From Bathymodiolus azoricus thioautotrophic gill symbiont (GTDB lineage: Bacteria > Pseudomonadota > Gammaproteobacteria > PS1 > Pseudothioglobaceae): 21,248 bases of DNA. This document shows, piece by piece, positions 7,907 to 17,298 of this stretch (position 1 is the first letter of the stretch; each line of letters opens with the position of its first letter). The position numbers and the translations under genes are program-made. The notes beneath the pieces were generated by a model that worked only from the letters and a program-made list of their open reading frames with translations, searched no databases and was not told the origin of the DNA. The stretch covers positions 1 to 21,248 of the forward strand of contig NZ_CDSC02000461.1 in NCBI RefSeq assembly GCF_001298715.1, written 5' to 3'.

Positions 7907-9640
7907 TTATACTAAATGTAATCCTTCATCGTTAGTGGATGCCATTTCGTCACGACCTGCTAGCAACATCTCATGATGTCCTGCCCCCGATGGAATCATT
8001 GGAAATACATTTTCACTTGGGTCAGTCAAAATATCAACAAACACGGTACGGTCTTTTTGTTTGAATGCCTCAATCAAAGCTGGCTTTAAATCTTGTTCTT
8101 TCTCAACTTTAATACCTATATGCCCGTAACTTTCTGCCAATTTAACAAAATCTGGTAGTGCATCCATGTACGACATTGCATAGCGTTTTTCATAAAAAAA
8201 CTCTTGCCATTGTCTAACCATGCCCAAATAGCCATTATTTAAATTAATAATTTTAACGGGGGTATTGTATTGCAACATGGTCGAAAGCTCTTGTAGCATC
8301 ATTTGAATACTGCCTTCGCCAGTTACACAAGCCACATCTGCTTTTGGGTCGGCTAATTTTGCACCCATTGCCGCAGGCAATCCAAAGCCCATTGTACCTA
8401 AGCCACCAGAGTTAATCCAACGGCGTGGTTTATCAAATGGGTAGTATTGCGCCGCCCACATTTGGTGCTGACCCACATCACTGGTAACAATCGCCTCACC
8501 CTGAGTTACTTCATACAAAGCTTCAATCACGCTTTGTGGTTTAATGACACCCGACTTAGTCTGATACGCCATTGAATCAACACTACGCCACTCTTCGATT
8601 TGCTTCCACCACGCATCAATATTGGCTAATTTTTTATCTTTAAGTGCTTGTATAAGTGCATTCAAAGCATCGTTGACTTGTCCGATAATTGCCACATCAA
8701 TAGCTACCGTCTTGCCCACCGAAGATGGATCAATATCAATATGAATGATTTTTGCATAAGGGCAAAACTTATCTAAATTACCCGTAATACGGTCATCAAA
8801 GCGTGCGCCCACAGCAATAACACAATCTGAATCGTGCATTGCCATGTTAGCTTCATAAGTGCCATGCATACCTAACATACCTAATGACTGAGCATCTGTT
8901 GCAGGGTATGCGCCCAAGCCCATTAAGGTTTGGGTAATTGGAAAATTAGTATTGCGTGTAAACGAGCGTAGCACCTCACTGGCATTGCCAATCACACTAC
9001 CACCACCTGAGTAGACAATAGGTTTCTTTGCTTGCATGATTAACGCAACTGCTTTATCAATTTGCCCTGCGTCAACTTTTATCTCAGGTTGGTATGAGCG
9101 CATATTAATTGACTTAGGATAACCATCAAATTCAATCTCAGCGATGGTAGTATCTTTAGTGATATCAATCAATACTGGGCCTGGGCGACCTGTGGTGGCA
9201 ATATGAAATGCCTTCTTAACAACATTTGCCAAATCGTTAATGTCTTTTACCAAGAAATTATGCTTAACACATGAACGGGTAATGCCAACAGCATCCACCT
9301 CTTGGAATGCGTCATTACCAATCACTGCAGAGGACACTTGACCCGAAATAACCACCATTGGAATAGAATCCATATGCGCTGTAGCAATGCCTGTTACTGC
9401 ATTAGTAAGCCCAGGACCAGAAGTAACGAGCGCTACACCACACTTACCACTAACGCGTGCATAGCCATCTGCACCGTGCACAGCGCCCTGTTCATGACGA
9501 ACTAAAATATGGGCAATATTATCACAGGCATCAAGCGCATCGTAAATATGCAATACAGCGCCCCCTGGATATCCAAAGATATGCTCTACACCTTCATTTT
9601 GAAGGCAATTAACCAATATTTGAGCACCGTTCAATTTCAT
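7907..9640 (-). CDS. ilvB: Acetolactate synthase large (catalytic) subunit
   Basis: A 577-residue ThDP-dependent enzyme (IlvB/IlvI type) making acetolactate from two pyruvates. The N-terminal pyrimidine-binding domain has FGYPGGAVLHIYDAL and the catalytic Glu50 in RHEQGAVHGADGYARVSGK; the middle FAD-binding domain follows (about 190-330); the C-terminal pyrophosphate-binding domain shows GLPAAMGAK, VTGEGSIQMMLQELST and NLNNGYLGMVRQWQEFFY. GEGS in place of GDGS is common in gammaproteobacterial homologues. The length is as expected. No strong Shine-Dalgarno is visible, only AAGTA-like bases directly before the ATG. The gene follows lpxC after a 49-base spacer that holds promoter and terminator elements. 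Confidence 0.95.
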   Translation of the reverse strand: MKLNGAQILVNCLQNEGVEHIFGYPGGAVLHIYDALDACDNIAHILVRHEQGAVHGADGYARVSGKCGVALVTSGPGLTNAVTGIATAHMDSIPMVVISGQVSSAVIGNDAFQEVDAVGITRSCVKHNFLVKDINDLANVVKKAFHIATTGRPGPVLIDITKDTTIAEIEFDGYPKSINMRSYQPEIKVDAGQIDKAVALIMQAKKPIVYSGGGSVIGNASEVLRSFTRNTNFPITQTLMGLGAYPATDAQSLGMLGMHGTYEANMAMHDSDCVIAVGARFDDRITGNLDKFCPYAKIIHIDIDPSSVGKTVAIDVAIIGQVNDALNALIQALKDKKLANIDAWWKQIEEWRSVDSMAYQTKSGVIKPQSVIEALYEVTQGEAIVTSDVGQHQMWAAQYYPFDKPRRWINSGGLGTMGFGLPAAMGAKLADPKADVACVTGEGSIQMMLQELSTMLQYNTPVKIINLNNGYLGMVRQWQEFFYEKRYAMSYMDALPDFVKLAESYGHIGIKVEKEQDLKPALIEAFKQKDRTVFVDILTDPSENVFPMIPSGAGHHEMLLAGRDEMASTNDEGLHLV

Positions 9641-9654
9641 TACTTATTTGATAG

Positions 9655-9679
9655 AAAAAACCCTAGGATTATACCTAAG
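9655..9679 (-). terminator. Short terminator-like hairpin between lpxC and ilvB
   Basis: On the minus strand CTTAGG-TATAAT-CCTAGG forms a six-pair stem (one G-U) with a six-base loop, followed by G and six T's at 9660-9655. It sits 10 bases past the lpxC stop and could end the lpxC transcript or attenuate ilvB. The stem is modest in GC, so efficiency is uncertain. Confidence 0.6.
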
Positions 9680-9688
9680 ACGAATGTC

Positions 9689-9717
9689 ATTATAGGGAGT
9701 TTTGCCAATCTTCTGAA
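9689..9717 (-). promoter_or_regulatory. Candidate ilvB promoter overlapping the lpxC stop codon
   Basis: On the minus strand TTCAGA (9717-9712; four of six matches to TTGACA) is followed after 17 bases by a perfect TATAAT (9694-9689), predicting a start near 9682. The -10 covers the lpxC stop codon (9690-9692). A second TATAAT lies in the loop of the downstream terminator-like hairpin (9668-9673) but lacks a -35. Confidence 0.5.
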
Positions 9718-10601
9718 TAGAATTGAATCGGAGAATTTTCACTCTCAAAAGTCTCAATTGACCAAGTATCTGGTTGCTTAAGAATGGCAGATAACAACTG
9801 ATCATTCAACAAGTGCCCAGTTTTGTAACCCTCGTAGTGTCCAATTAGGTTAGCACCTAACAAGTACAAGTCACCAACAATATCCAAAATTTTATGTTTT
9901 ACAAATTCATTCTCATAGCGCATACCATCTTCATTTAAGACATCATCATCACTGAGTGCAATCGCATTATCCATACTCGCACCGAGTGCCAAATTCCTCT
10001 CTTGCATACTTTTTACATCACGCATATAACCGAAAGTTCTGGCTCTAGATATTTCTTTAAGATAAGACTTCTGTGCGAAATCAATGCTAAGATTTTGCCC
10101 GCTTTCCTTAACTTTTTTATGATTAAAATCAATCTCAAGCGTTACTTTAAAACCTTCGTAAGGTGTTACTTGCGCCCAAGAATCATTGTTTTCTACGCGA
10201 ATAGTATCTTTAATCACAAAAAATTTCTTATGTGCATCCTGATCTTCAATACCTGCTGATTGCACCAAGAAAATAAAGGGTGCTGATGAGCCATCCATAA
10301 TAGGCACTTCAAATGAGTCTAATTCTACCAATACATTGTCAATACCCAGCGCTGAAAATGCACTCATTAAATGCTCAACGGTTGAAATCTTAACACCTTG
10401 ATTTTCAATACTGGTTGATAGAATCACCTCGTTTACAAAGGCATTATGCGCTCGAATCAACTCGCCACCCACATCCAATCTCCTAAACACCACGCCATGG
10501 TCAATCTCTGCGGGAATAAGCGTCATATTAATCATAGCGCCACTATGAATACCAATGCCACGCGCTTTAACTGCTTTTTTTATTGTTCTTTGCTTAATCA
10601 T
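9690..10601 (-). CDS. lpxC: UDP-3-O-acyl-N-acetylglucosamine deacetylase
   Basis: A 303-residue zinc enzyme that commits UDP-GlcNAc derivatives to lipid A synthesis in the cytosol, so the cell has lipopolysaccharide. The two-domain fold is present with TVEHLMSA (Glu76, His77 zinc ligand), [10 protein letters not shown] (His236 and Asp240 zinc ligands) and the general-acid His263 in [18 protein letters not shown] (185-191) also fits. The length matches E. coli LpxC (305). There is no Shine-Dalgarno: the ATG lies two bases after the ftsA stop (TAA-AT-ATG), which suggests translation coupled to ftsA. ftsZ, which usually lies between ftsA and lpxC, is absent here. Confidence 0.96.
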   Translation of the reverse strand: MIKQRTIKKAVKARGIGIHSGAMINMTLIPAEIDHGVVFRRLDVGGELIRAHNAFVNEVILSTSIENQGVKISTVEHLMSAFSALGIDNVLVELDSFEVPIMDGSSAPFIFLVQSAGIEDQDAHKKFFVIKDTIRVENNDSWAQVTPYEGFKVTLEIDFNHKKVKESGQNLSIDFAQKSYLKEISRARTFGYMRDVKSMQERNLALGASMDNAIALSDDDVLNEDGMRYENEFVKHKILDIVGDLYLLGANLIGHYEGYKTGHLLNDQLLSAILKQPDTWSIETFESENSPIQFYSEDWQNSL

Positions 10602-10603
10602 AT

Positions 10604-11830
10604 TTATAAAAATTTAAACCCTTTAATGAAGCCCATTTTACCTAAAAAACTGTTTTTACCACTCGATTGTTGCTCAGACTTAGAATCGTCAAGACCGAAC
10701 AACAATAAACCCAAAGCACACGCATACTCTGGGCCCAACCACTCATACTTTGCGCTAATGAGCTCAGTGTTAATACGCCCTACTTTGACTTTCTTTTTAT
10801 AAAGACTGTGCATTAACTTATCACAATCTGTCATTTTTGCACCACCGCCCACCAAAACCAAGCCTGATTTAAGCGAGCGATATAAATTTTGGTTGTTGAG
10901 TTTTGTTCTAATCATCTTAAACAACTCCAAGTAAGACTGTCTAATCACTTCAATGAGTGATTCATGCGACAAATAATAATAATTTGAATCATCTATTTGT
11001 TGAAACTTAATGAGTGTATCAGCGCCCAATTTAACTTGTGTTTGTCCATATTCTATTTTTAAACGCTCTGCTTCTTGAAAAGAAGTGTTAAACGCCTCAG
11101 AGATATCTTGAGTCACCTGCTCTACGCCAAATTGAATACTGCCGCTATAAAAAACACCGCCCTGCTTAAATACAGACAAATCCGTCACACCGGAACCAAT
11201 ATCAACCAAACAAACCCCTTTGTCTTTTTCATCTTGTGTCAAACAAGGCTCGCTACTCGCCATTGAATTTGGCACAATACTAGACAAACCCAAATCACTC
11301 CAGTAAATACTGTTTTCAACCGCTTCCACATGATGATTAGATGCGCTAACAGTATGTATACTAACGCCTAAATTATCCGCTTTTTTCCCAAGGGGTTGAT
11401 TGACAGGCTCAGGATTTGCATCCAAAGTATAGTGGTGTATTATGTTGTTAACAGTCTGATGATTGTCTGGCATCTTTGTCTTTGCCATTGACTCAATAAT
11501 CTTAAAAACCGTATCTAACTCTGAATCTCTAACCCTGCCAGAAGGCACATGCGTATAAGCGCTTTGATTCAATACTTTAAGATTTGGCTCTGAAATATTA
11601 ACACTAACATGTTGAAAATCTGTGCCATAATTTTCAACAATTTCTTCTTTAATCTTTTCAATCACTTTTGCCACTTTTTTAGCATTTTCAACAACACCAC
11701 ACCGAACACCATCAGAACTAGCTTGTGCATAGCCAAAAACTTCTACTCTGTTATTTTTTAATTCCGCAAGAAGAACAACAATCTTACTGCTGCCAATATC
11801 AACGCTTGCAATGAAATTACCATCAACCAT
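10604..11830 (-). CDS. ftsA: Cell division protein FtsA (actin-like)
   Basis: A 408-residue actin-family protein that tethers FtsZ to the inner membrane and recruits later divisome proteins. Visible are the phosphate-1 loop [12 protein letters not shown] (9-20), phosphate-2 [15 protein letters not shown] (207-221), the adenosine motif [11 protein letters not shown] (323-333) and the 1C subdomain between them (about 80-165). After an S/Q/G-rich linker (384-394) the end, [14 protein letters not shown], is a plausible amphipathic membrane-targeting helix. It lies 3 bases after dusA and 2 bases before lpxC, an unusual context: ftsQ does not precede it and ftsZ does not follow it. Length is near the E. 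coli 420. Confidence 0.94.
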   Translation of the reverse strand: MVDGNFIASVDIGSSKIVVLLAELKNNRVEVFGYAQASSDGVRCGVVENAKKVAKVIEKIKEEIVENYGTDFQHVSVNISEPNLKVLNQSAYTHVPSGRVRDSELDTVFKIIESMAKTKMPDNHQTVNNIIHHYTLDANPEPVNQPLGKKADNLGVSIHTVSASNHHVEAVENSIYWSDLGLSSIVPNSMASSEPCLTQDEKDKGVCLVDIGSGVTDLSVFKQGGVFYSGSIQFGVEQVTQDISEAFNTSFQEAERLKIEYGQTQVKLGADTLIKFQQIDDSNYYYLSHESLIEVIRQSYLELFKMIRTKLNNQNLYRSLKSGLVLVGGGAKMTDCDKLMHSLYKKKVKVGRINTELISAKYEWLGPEYACALGLLLFGLDDSKSEQQSSGKNSFLGKMGFIKGFKFL

Positions 11831-11833
11831 TTT

Positions 11834-12778
11834 TTAACCCGTAAAGTCCAACCATTGATACAAATGCTTCAATTCAACCACCTTGCCACTGAGTAATTGT
11901 CTAAATTTTTTAGCACTCGGCTGAGCGTGATACAAACCTAAAATATGCCGAGTCATTGAGCGAATTGGCACCCCTTGGTCATTCTGTTTCTTTATATATT
12001 CAATAAAATCCAATAATACTTGTTCACGCGACGGCGCATCCAGAATTTTATGATAAATCTTGTTATCCACCTCACTAAGTAAATATGGCTGGTGATACGC
12101 CACTCTGCCCAACATCACACTATCAACGGATTGCAAGTGCACAGTAGCCTCATCAACACTCATAATACCTCCGTTAATAGCAATAGCAAGATGCGGGAAA
12201 TCTTTTTTAATTCTATATACCCATTCATAATTTAGTGATGGTACTGTACGATTTTCTTTTGGACTTAATCCTTTTAACCAAGCTTTTCTAGCGTGAATTA
12301 CAAACACATCACAGCCTGCGTTTTCCACTTGCATGACAAAGTTTGACAACTCCTTATAACTTTCCATATCATCCACACCAATGCGTGACTTCACACTCAC
12401 TGATATATCGCTTGCTTGGCGCATCGCATCCACACACTGCGCTACCACCTCTGGGGTTTGCATTAAACACGCGCCAAAACTGCCCGATTGCACTCTATCC
12501 GATGGACAACCAACATTAATGTTTACCTCATCATAGCCCCAATTTTGGGCAATCTTAGCACACTGCGCCATCTCATCTGACTCGCTACCACCTAGTTGCA
12601 ATACCAATGGATGCTCTGCTGCATCAAAATCCAACAGACGATTTTTATCCCCATTAAGAATGGCCTTGGTCGTTACCATTTCACTCCACAACTGCGTCTC
12701 TTTTGACAACAATCTGTGAAAATACCGACAATGCCTATCAGTCCAATCCATCATCGGTGCTACTGAAAATTTATGCAT
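11834..12778 (-). CDS. dusA: tRNA-dihydrouridine synthase A
   Basis: A 314-residue FMN-dependent TIM-barrel enzyme reducing uridines in the tRNA D-loop (positions 20/20a for DusA). Family signatures are FSVAPMMDWTDRHCRYFHR (4-22), PLVLQLGG, NINVGCPSDRVQSGSFGACLM (87-106; catalytic Cys91), VSVKSRIGVDD and FVIHARKAWLKGLSPKENR, where 'RKAWLkGLSPKeNR' marks the DusA rather than DusB/C branch. ING-GI and MLGRVAYHQPYLL provide FMN phosphate contacts. No Shine-Dalgarno is seen before ATG 12778; the preceding gene ends 14 bases upstream. Confidence 0.93.
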   Translation of the reverse strand: MHKFSVAPMMDWTDRHCRYFHRLLSKETQLWSEMVTTKAILNGDKNRLLDFDAAEHPLVLQLGGSESDEMAQCAKIAQNWGYDEVNINVGCPSDRVQSGSFGACLMQTPEVVAQCVDAMRQASDISVSVKSRIGVDDMESYKELSNFVMQVENAGCDVFVIHARKAWLKGLSPKENRTVPSLNYEWVYRIKKDFPHLAIAINGGIMSVDEATVHLQSVDSVMLGRVAYHQPYLLSEVDNKIYHKILDAPSREQVLLDFIEYIKKQNDQGVPIRSMTRHILGLYHAQPSAKKFRQLLSGKVVELKHLYQWLDFTG

Positions 12779-12792
12779 TAATATGCATTGAG

Positions 12793-13248
12793 TTATAACA
12801 ACCCTTTCAAAGTATCAACCACAAAGCCTACACTTTTTTGCATGACTTGTTGACGCTCGCCATCAAAATATTTTCTAATGGTGGTACACTCACCCAAGAT
12901 ACAAAAGCCAAAACACACAGTGCCTACAGGCTTGTTCTTTGTGCCGCCTGTTGGTCCAGAAATACCGGTGATAGATACCCCAATATTAGCATTAGAGTTC
13001 TGAATAACCCCCTCTACCATTTCCAGGGCAGTTTGCTCACTAACTGCACCATAAGCATCTAAAGTAGATCTTTTCACGCCAAGTAGTTCTATTTTTGCTT
13101 GATCGCTATAAGTGATAAAACCTCTATCAAAATAATCAGAAGAGCCACTCTCTTCGGTAAGCAATACAGATAGGTTACCACCCGTACAAGACTCTGCTAC
13201 GGCGATGATAAGTAATTTTTGTTTTAATAATTCAGTTAGTTGGCTCAT
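12793..13248 (-). CDS. pncC: Nicotinamide-nucleotide amidohydrolase (CinA C-terminal domain, PncC type)
   Basis: A 151-residue stand-alone CinA C-terminal domain that deamidates nicotinamide mononucleotide to nicotinate mononucleotide in pyridine nucleotide recycling. Signatures are AESCTGG (18-24), FITYSDQAKIELLGV (44-58), YGAVSEQTALEM (65-76), SITGISGPTGGTKNKPVGTVCFG (92-114) and the terminal helix. The N-terminal molybdopterin-like domain of full CinA is absent, as in E. coli YgaD/PncC. Start 13248 overlaps the pepN stop as ATGA. Confidence 0.9.
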   Translation of the reverse strand: MSQLTELLKQKLLIIAVAESCTGGNLSVLLTEESGSSDYFDRGFITYSDQAKIELLGVKRSTLDAYGAVSEQTALEMVEGVIQNSNANIGVSITGISGPTGGTKNKPVGTVCFGFCILGECTTIRKYFDGERQQVMQKSVGFVVDTLKGLL

Positions 13249-15776
13249 TTAAGTGCAACTTGAACAATTTCAAAAATATCTTTAGATAGATTTTCAGTGT
13301 TGGCAATTCTTTCTAGCTGTTGTTTTTGCAAAGCCTTTAACTCAGGGGTAAAGCGCTTCCAATGATTGTAGGTTGCCACCAGTCTTGCGCCAATTTGTGG
13401 GTTGCTGGTGTTTAGTTTGAGTATCACATCGGTAAAAAATTCGTAACTTGCTTGCTTGTGAAAATTTGTATAGTTGCGAGCAAAACCACCAACCACACTA
13501 CGCAAACGATTCGGTGTGTTAAAAGAGAATAATTCATGCTCCATCAATGCTTTAACGCCGTCAACATCGCACACATTGCTGGATGCTAACGCAGAAAAAT
13601 ACTTATCCATTACTTGCGTATCGTCTTTGAATTCTTGGTAGAAATCTGCCAATATTTGTTGGCGATACTCATTATCGCTATTTAACAGCAAATGAAATGC
13701 ACAGAATTTATCACTCATACAATTAGCCTCATTGAATTGTGACTTTGCCAAATCCAACTCGCCATCTTTTGTTAGATAGAATAAGCATCTATTTTTTAGT
13801 GCTCTTTGCCCAACAGCTTCTGATGTGAATTCGTAAACTTGTTGAGTATTTAACTCTCCTTGAAGGCTACTGTGTGACGCTAGTGATTTATATACTTCAA
13901 GTAATAACGGTTTAAATCTGGTGATAATTTTTTGAATAGTGATTTCACGCTTATTGTGAATATCAAACACATCAATAACCGTTTGATGATTATGTAGAGC
14001 ACGTTCAGATGGCAACATTAACAACTCACAAACCAATGAGCTATCTTTGGTATTTTTAATCATAAATTCAATCGCATCAAAAAATGCAACTTCATCTATT
14101 GTGTCGGCATCCATTATCAAAGACAACCAAAGCTTTTGTGCGTTGTCCCATTTAACAAAACTGTCTTTGTCGTGCTTAACCAAAAATATCCTTTGCTCAA
14201 AACTCAAGTCACACTCAAGTTTGATTGGCGCTGAAAACCCACGCAACCAAGAAGGGGTTGGCGCTGATTTTATATTTTCAAATACAAAAATTTGGACTTT
14301 GTCCTTAATGGTTAACACGCCTTTTTCTAATTCATTACCTAAACCGTCAAGTAACGCAAATGACAGTGGGAAAAAATACTCATATTGTTGTTCAACCGTT
14401 GCTGTGTAGGTGTTCTTGACTTCGTCATAATGCGTTGAAATACTCACCTCAGGTGTGCCAGATTGTGAATACCAATGTTTAAATTGGGTGAAATCAAACC
14501 CGTTAGCATCACTCATGCTGCTAATAAAATCATCAATGGTCACCGCTTGAGAGTTATGGCGCTCAAAATACAACTTCATGCCTTTTTGGAAACCTGCTTC
14601 ACCAAGGAAGGTGTGAATCATACGAATCACTTCCGCACCTTTTTCATAAACAGTCAGCGTATAAAAATTATTCATTTCGATATAGCTTTCAGGGCGTACA
14701 GGATGTGACATTGGCCCTGCATCTTCGGCAAATTGGTATGTACGCAACATATCCACATCGTCAATACGCTTAATTGAATGCGAATGTAAATCAGAAGTAA
14801 ATTCTTGGTCTCTAAAAACCGTCAAACCTTCTTTTAAACTTAACTGAAACCAGTCCCTACAAGTCACGCGGTTGCCTGTCCAATTATGGAAATACTCGTG
14901 CCCGATAATGGCTTCAATATTAATAAAATCACCATCAGTTGCAGTTTTGTTATCTGCTAATACGCAGGCAGAATTAAACACATTCAAACCCTTGTTCTCC
15001 ATAGCGCCCATATTAAAATCATCAACTGCCACAATCATATAAATGTCTAAATCGTATTCTAATCCAAAACGCTCCTCGTCCCATTTGAATGCGCGTTTAA
15101 GAGCACCCATAGCAAACTGGGTTTTATGTATATTGTGCGCTTCTGTGTAAATTTTAAGTGCCACTTCTGTGCCCGATAATGTTGTGTAAGTGTCTTCTAA
15201 AACAGCAAAATCACCTGCCACTAAAGCAAATAAATAACAAGGCTTAGGCACTGGGTCGTGCCAAGTCGCCACGCCATTTGAACATTCAGTCAAATTACCA
15301 TTACTCAGCAGCACAGGATACTTGTCAAACGCCGCTTCAATGTGTGTGGTGAACACACTTAATACATCAGGGCGGTCTAAATAATAAGTGATTTGACGAA
15401 AGCCATGCGCTTCACATTGGGTGCAAAAATTGCCGCTTGATTGATACAATCCGTTTAAACTGGTGTTGGTTTCTGGGTGGATTTTGGTTTGTATTTCCAA
15501 AGTAAAACGCTGTGACATCTTTCTTAGTTCCAAGCCGTCTTCCACTAGGGTGTATTCAGGATCAACGCCATCAACTAAGATAGAAATCAATTCTAAATCA
15601 ATGCCGTTTAAAAACAAATTACCACTTTTATCGGTGCTTAAAGAGTTTTGATAAAAATCGATCTTTGATGAGACAATTGTTTCATTTTCACCTAAACGAA
15701 AACTTAACTCAGTTGCATGAATTAAATACGGGCTTACTGTGTAGTCTTTGCGATAAATAGCTTGTGGTTGTGTCAT
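13245..15776 (-). CDS. pepN: Aminopeptidase N (M1 metallopeptidase)
   Basis: An 843-residue cytosolic zinc aminopeptidase that completes breakdown of peptides. The N-terminal beta domain (about 1-190) leads to the substrate-recognition motif GAMEN (257-261) and the zinc site HEYFHNWTGNRVTCRDWFQLSLKEG, with ligands His293, His297 and Glu316 and the base Glu294. The helical C-terminal domain runs from about 540, ending with the family-type NPQIGARLVATYNHWKRF segment. Slightly shorter than E. coli PepN (870). Starts in an ATGA overlap with the PAP2 gene and ends in one with pncC. Confidence 0.95.
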   Translation of the reverse strand: MTQPQAIYRKDYTVSPYLIHATELSFRLGENETIVSSKIDFYQNSLSTDKSGNLFLNGIDLELISILVDGVDPEYTLVEDGLELRKMSQRFTLEIQTKIHPETNTSLNGLYQSSGNFCTQCEAHGFRQITYYLDRPDVLSVFTTHIEAAFDKYPVLLSNGNLTECSNGVATWHDPVPKPCYLFALVAGDFAVLEDTYTTLSGTEVALKIYTEAHNIHKTQFAMGALKRAFKWDEERFGLEYDLDIYMIVAVDDFNMGAMENKGLNVFNSACVLADNKTATDGDFINIEAIIGHEYFHNWTGNRVTCRDWFQLSLKEGLTVFRDQEFTSDLHSHSIKRIDDVDMLRTYQFAEDAGPMSHPVRPESYIEMNNFYTLTVYEKGAEVIRMIHTFLGEAGFQKGMKLYFERHNSQAVTIDDFISSMSDANGFDFTQFKHWYSQSGTPEVSISTHYDEVKNTYTATVEQQYEYFFPLSFALLDGLGNELEKGVLTIKDKVQIFVFENIKSAPTPSWLRGFSAPIKLECDLSFEQRIFLVKHDKDSFVKWDNAQKLWLSLIMDADTIDEVAFFDAIEFMIKNTKDSSLVCELLMLPSERALHNHQTVIDVFDIHNKREITIQKIITRFKPLLLEVYKSLASHSSLQGELNTQQVYEFTSEAVGQRALKNRCLFYLTKDGELDLAKSQFNEANCMSDKFCAFHLLLNSDNEYRQQILADFYQEFKDDTQVMDKYFSALASSNVCDVDGVKALMEHELFSFNTPNRLRSVVGGFARNYTNFHKQASYEFFTDVILKLNTSNPQIGARLVATYNHWKRFTPELKALQKQQLERIANTENLSKDIFEIVQVALK

Positions 15777-16501
15777 TTTCTTAAAATCCTGTTAATAATT
15801 TTGTTGAGTATTTTTTGTGGTGTATTTAATAGTGGTGTATACAAACCAAATGCCAGTGTCGTTAAAGCTGTGCCTAGTCCGCCAACCATGATATCACTCA
15901 TCCAATGTGCACCCGCCATTAGTCTTGGCATTATAAACAATATCACAACAAATAATATCCACGGAGTCCATTTATTACGCGCAAAGAATAAACAGTAACC
16001 CAGCCAAGTAAATAACACAGCAGCATGGTCACCTGGGAAGCTATCGCCAGAAAAATCTTTTAAGCCAAAATCAGGATACATTAATGACAAACGCACGGCG
16101 TCACCAATCAACACCGTTGGGCTAGCTCTGTTTAAATTATTACATTCAACATAAAAATCCAGCAACTCACGCACAAACAACGTCACAACGCCTAACAAAG
16201 CAAAACCAATAAACCCAGAAAATCTATCTTTGCTCTCAAAAATCACACCTTTGGCATAGAAAAACCACAAAATAAAAAAAAATGGAATCAAATCTGCAAT
16301 ACGAATACTCAACACCGCCCAGAACCAACTCCACGCCCCCCTTAACTCATTTAATAAAGGGTTGGTTGCGTCAAATACCCATTGGTCTAACAAATCCCAA
16401 TACTCTCTAGTCGCACCATAACTCCAACTAGAAATCAACAATAAAGAAACAATGTTGAGTGTAACAAAAGCGTTAAACCTAAAAGAAAATATATTATTCA
16501 T
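15773..16501 (-). CDS. PAP2-family membrane phosphatase
   Basis: A 242-residue inner-membrane protein with about six hydrophobic segments. The three PAP2 motifs are there in altered form: Arg125 in NRASPTV (motif 1 without the full K-x6-RP), DSFPGDHA (153-160, motif 2 with the base His159; classic is PSGH), and RLMAGAHWMSDIMVG (193-207; Arg193, nucleophile His199, Asp203). The SFPGDHA form is seen in lipid A or polyprenyl pyrophosphate phosphatases/phosphotransferases (LpxE/LpxT/PgpB-like). Its 4-base overlaps with uppP upstream and pepN downstream favour a role in envelope lipid phosphate removal. Exact substrate is not decidable from sequence. Confidence 0.85.
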   Translation of the reverse strand: MNNIFSFRFNAFVTLNIVSLLLISSWSYGATREYWDLLDQWVFDATNPLLNELRGAWSWFWAVLSIRIADLIPFFFILWFFYAKGVIFESKDRFSGFIGFALLGVVTLFVRELLDFYVECNNLNRASPTVLIGDAVRLSLMYPDFGLKDFSGDSFPGDHAAVLFTWLGYCLFFARNKWTPWILFVVILFIMPRLMAGAHWMSDIMVGGLGTALTTLAFGLYTPLLNTPQKILNKIINRILRK

Positions 16502-17292
16502 AACATTAACAAAAATACCCCTAAAAATAAACGATAAACCACAAATGGCATCATACTCATTGTATTTAACGCTCTAATGAAAAAAATAATGGTTAAATAC
16601 GCACTGATACTAGAGACCACAAAACCCACCACTAATAAAGTTAAATTAACCACTTGCTGTTGTTGATAAATATCAATCAGTATTAACAAAACAGAAAGTG
16701 TAATAACTGGAATAGATAATAAAAAGGAAAATTGAACCGTTGCTTTTCTTGAAAGCCCTATCAGCAGTCCTGCGGTAATAGTAATACCCGAGCGCGAAAC
16801 ACCTGGCACCAGTGCCAGTGTCTGCATCACACCAATAAAAACAACATCCCTCCAAGCCAATAACTCTCTAGCACGTGGACTCTTAGTGTCTAGCAAAACT
16901 GCAACACCCAATAAAATACCAAATACAATGGTCGTATAGGTAATAATTTCAACAGAACGCAAATCGTTGGCAATAAAATCTTCAAAGAGAAACCCAAAAA
17001 TACCCACAGGAATCGTACTCAATAATACACCCCAAGCCAATTTTGACTCACCAACAACTTTTCTCTCAATAATACAGAGATAAAAATCACTAAATAATTG
17101 AGAGATTATATGTTTGTAATAATAAATCACAGCAACCAATGTGCCCATATGCACTACTACATCAAATGCCAATCCTTGATCAGGCCAGTCACTTAACTTA
17201 GGCACTAAAATCAAATGTGCAGAAGAGGATATCGGCAAAAATTCGCTAATCCCCTGTATTAATGCCAAAACAATTGTTTGAATAAAGTCCAC
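16498..17292 (-). CDS. uppP: Undecaprenyl-diphosphatase UppP (BacA)
   Basis: A 264-residue multi-pass inner-membrane enzyme that dephosphorylates undecaprenyl pyrophosphate to regenerate the lipid carrier for peptidoglycan and O-antigen. Both family motifs are intact: ALIQGISEFLPISSSAHLIL (10-29; Glu17, Ser/His cluster 22-26) and LVPGVSRSGITITAGLLIGLSR (161-182; Arg167). The start is a GTG at 17292, preferred because the following DFIQTIVLALIQG is the family N-terminus and nothing in frame fits better; AAAGAG lies just upstream. It follows the methyltransferase gene by 6 bases and overlaps the PAP2 gene. Confidence 0.95.
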   Translation of the reverse strand: MDFIQTIVLALIQGISEFLPISSSAHLILVPKLSDWPDQGLAFDVVVHMGTLVAVIYYYKHIISQLFSDFYLCIIERKVVGESKLAWGVLLSTIPVGIFGFLFEDFIANDLRSVEIITYTTIVFGILLGVAVLLDTKSPRARELLAWRDVVFIGVMQTLALVPGVSRSGITITAGLLIGLSRKATVQFSFLLSIPVITLSVLLILIDIYQQQQVVNLTLLVVGFVVSSISAYLTIIFFIRALNTMSMMPFVVYRLFLGVFLLML

Positions 17293-17298
17293 TGCTCT

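Noticed and set aside
9509..9781. 90-codon plus-strand frame across the ilvB-lpxC junction
   Set aside because: It is opposite two well-supported genes and has no ribosome-binding site or recognisable content.
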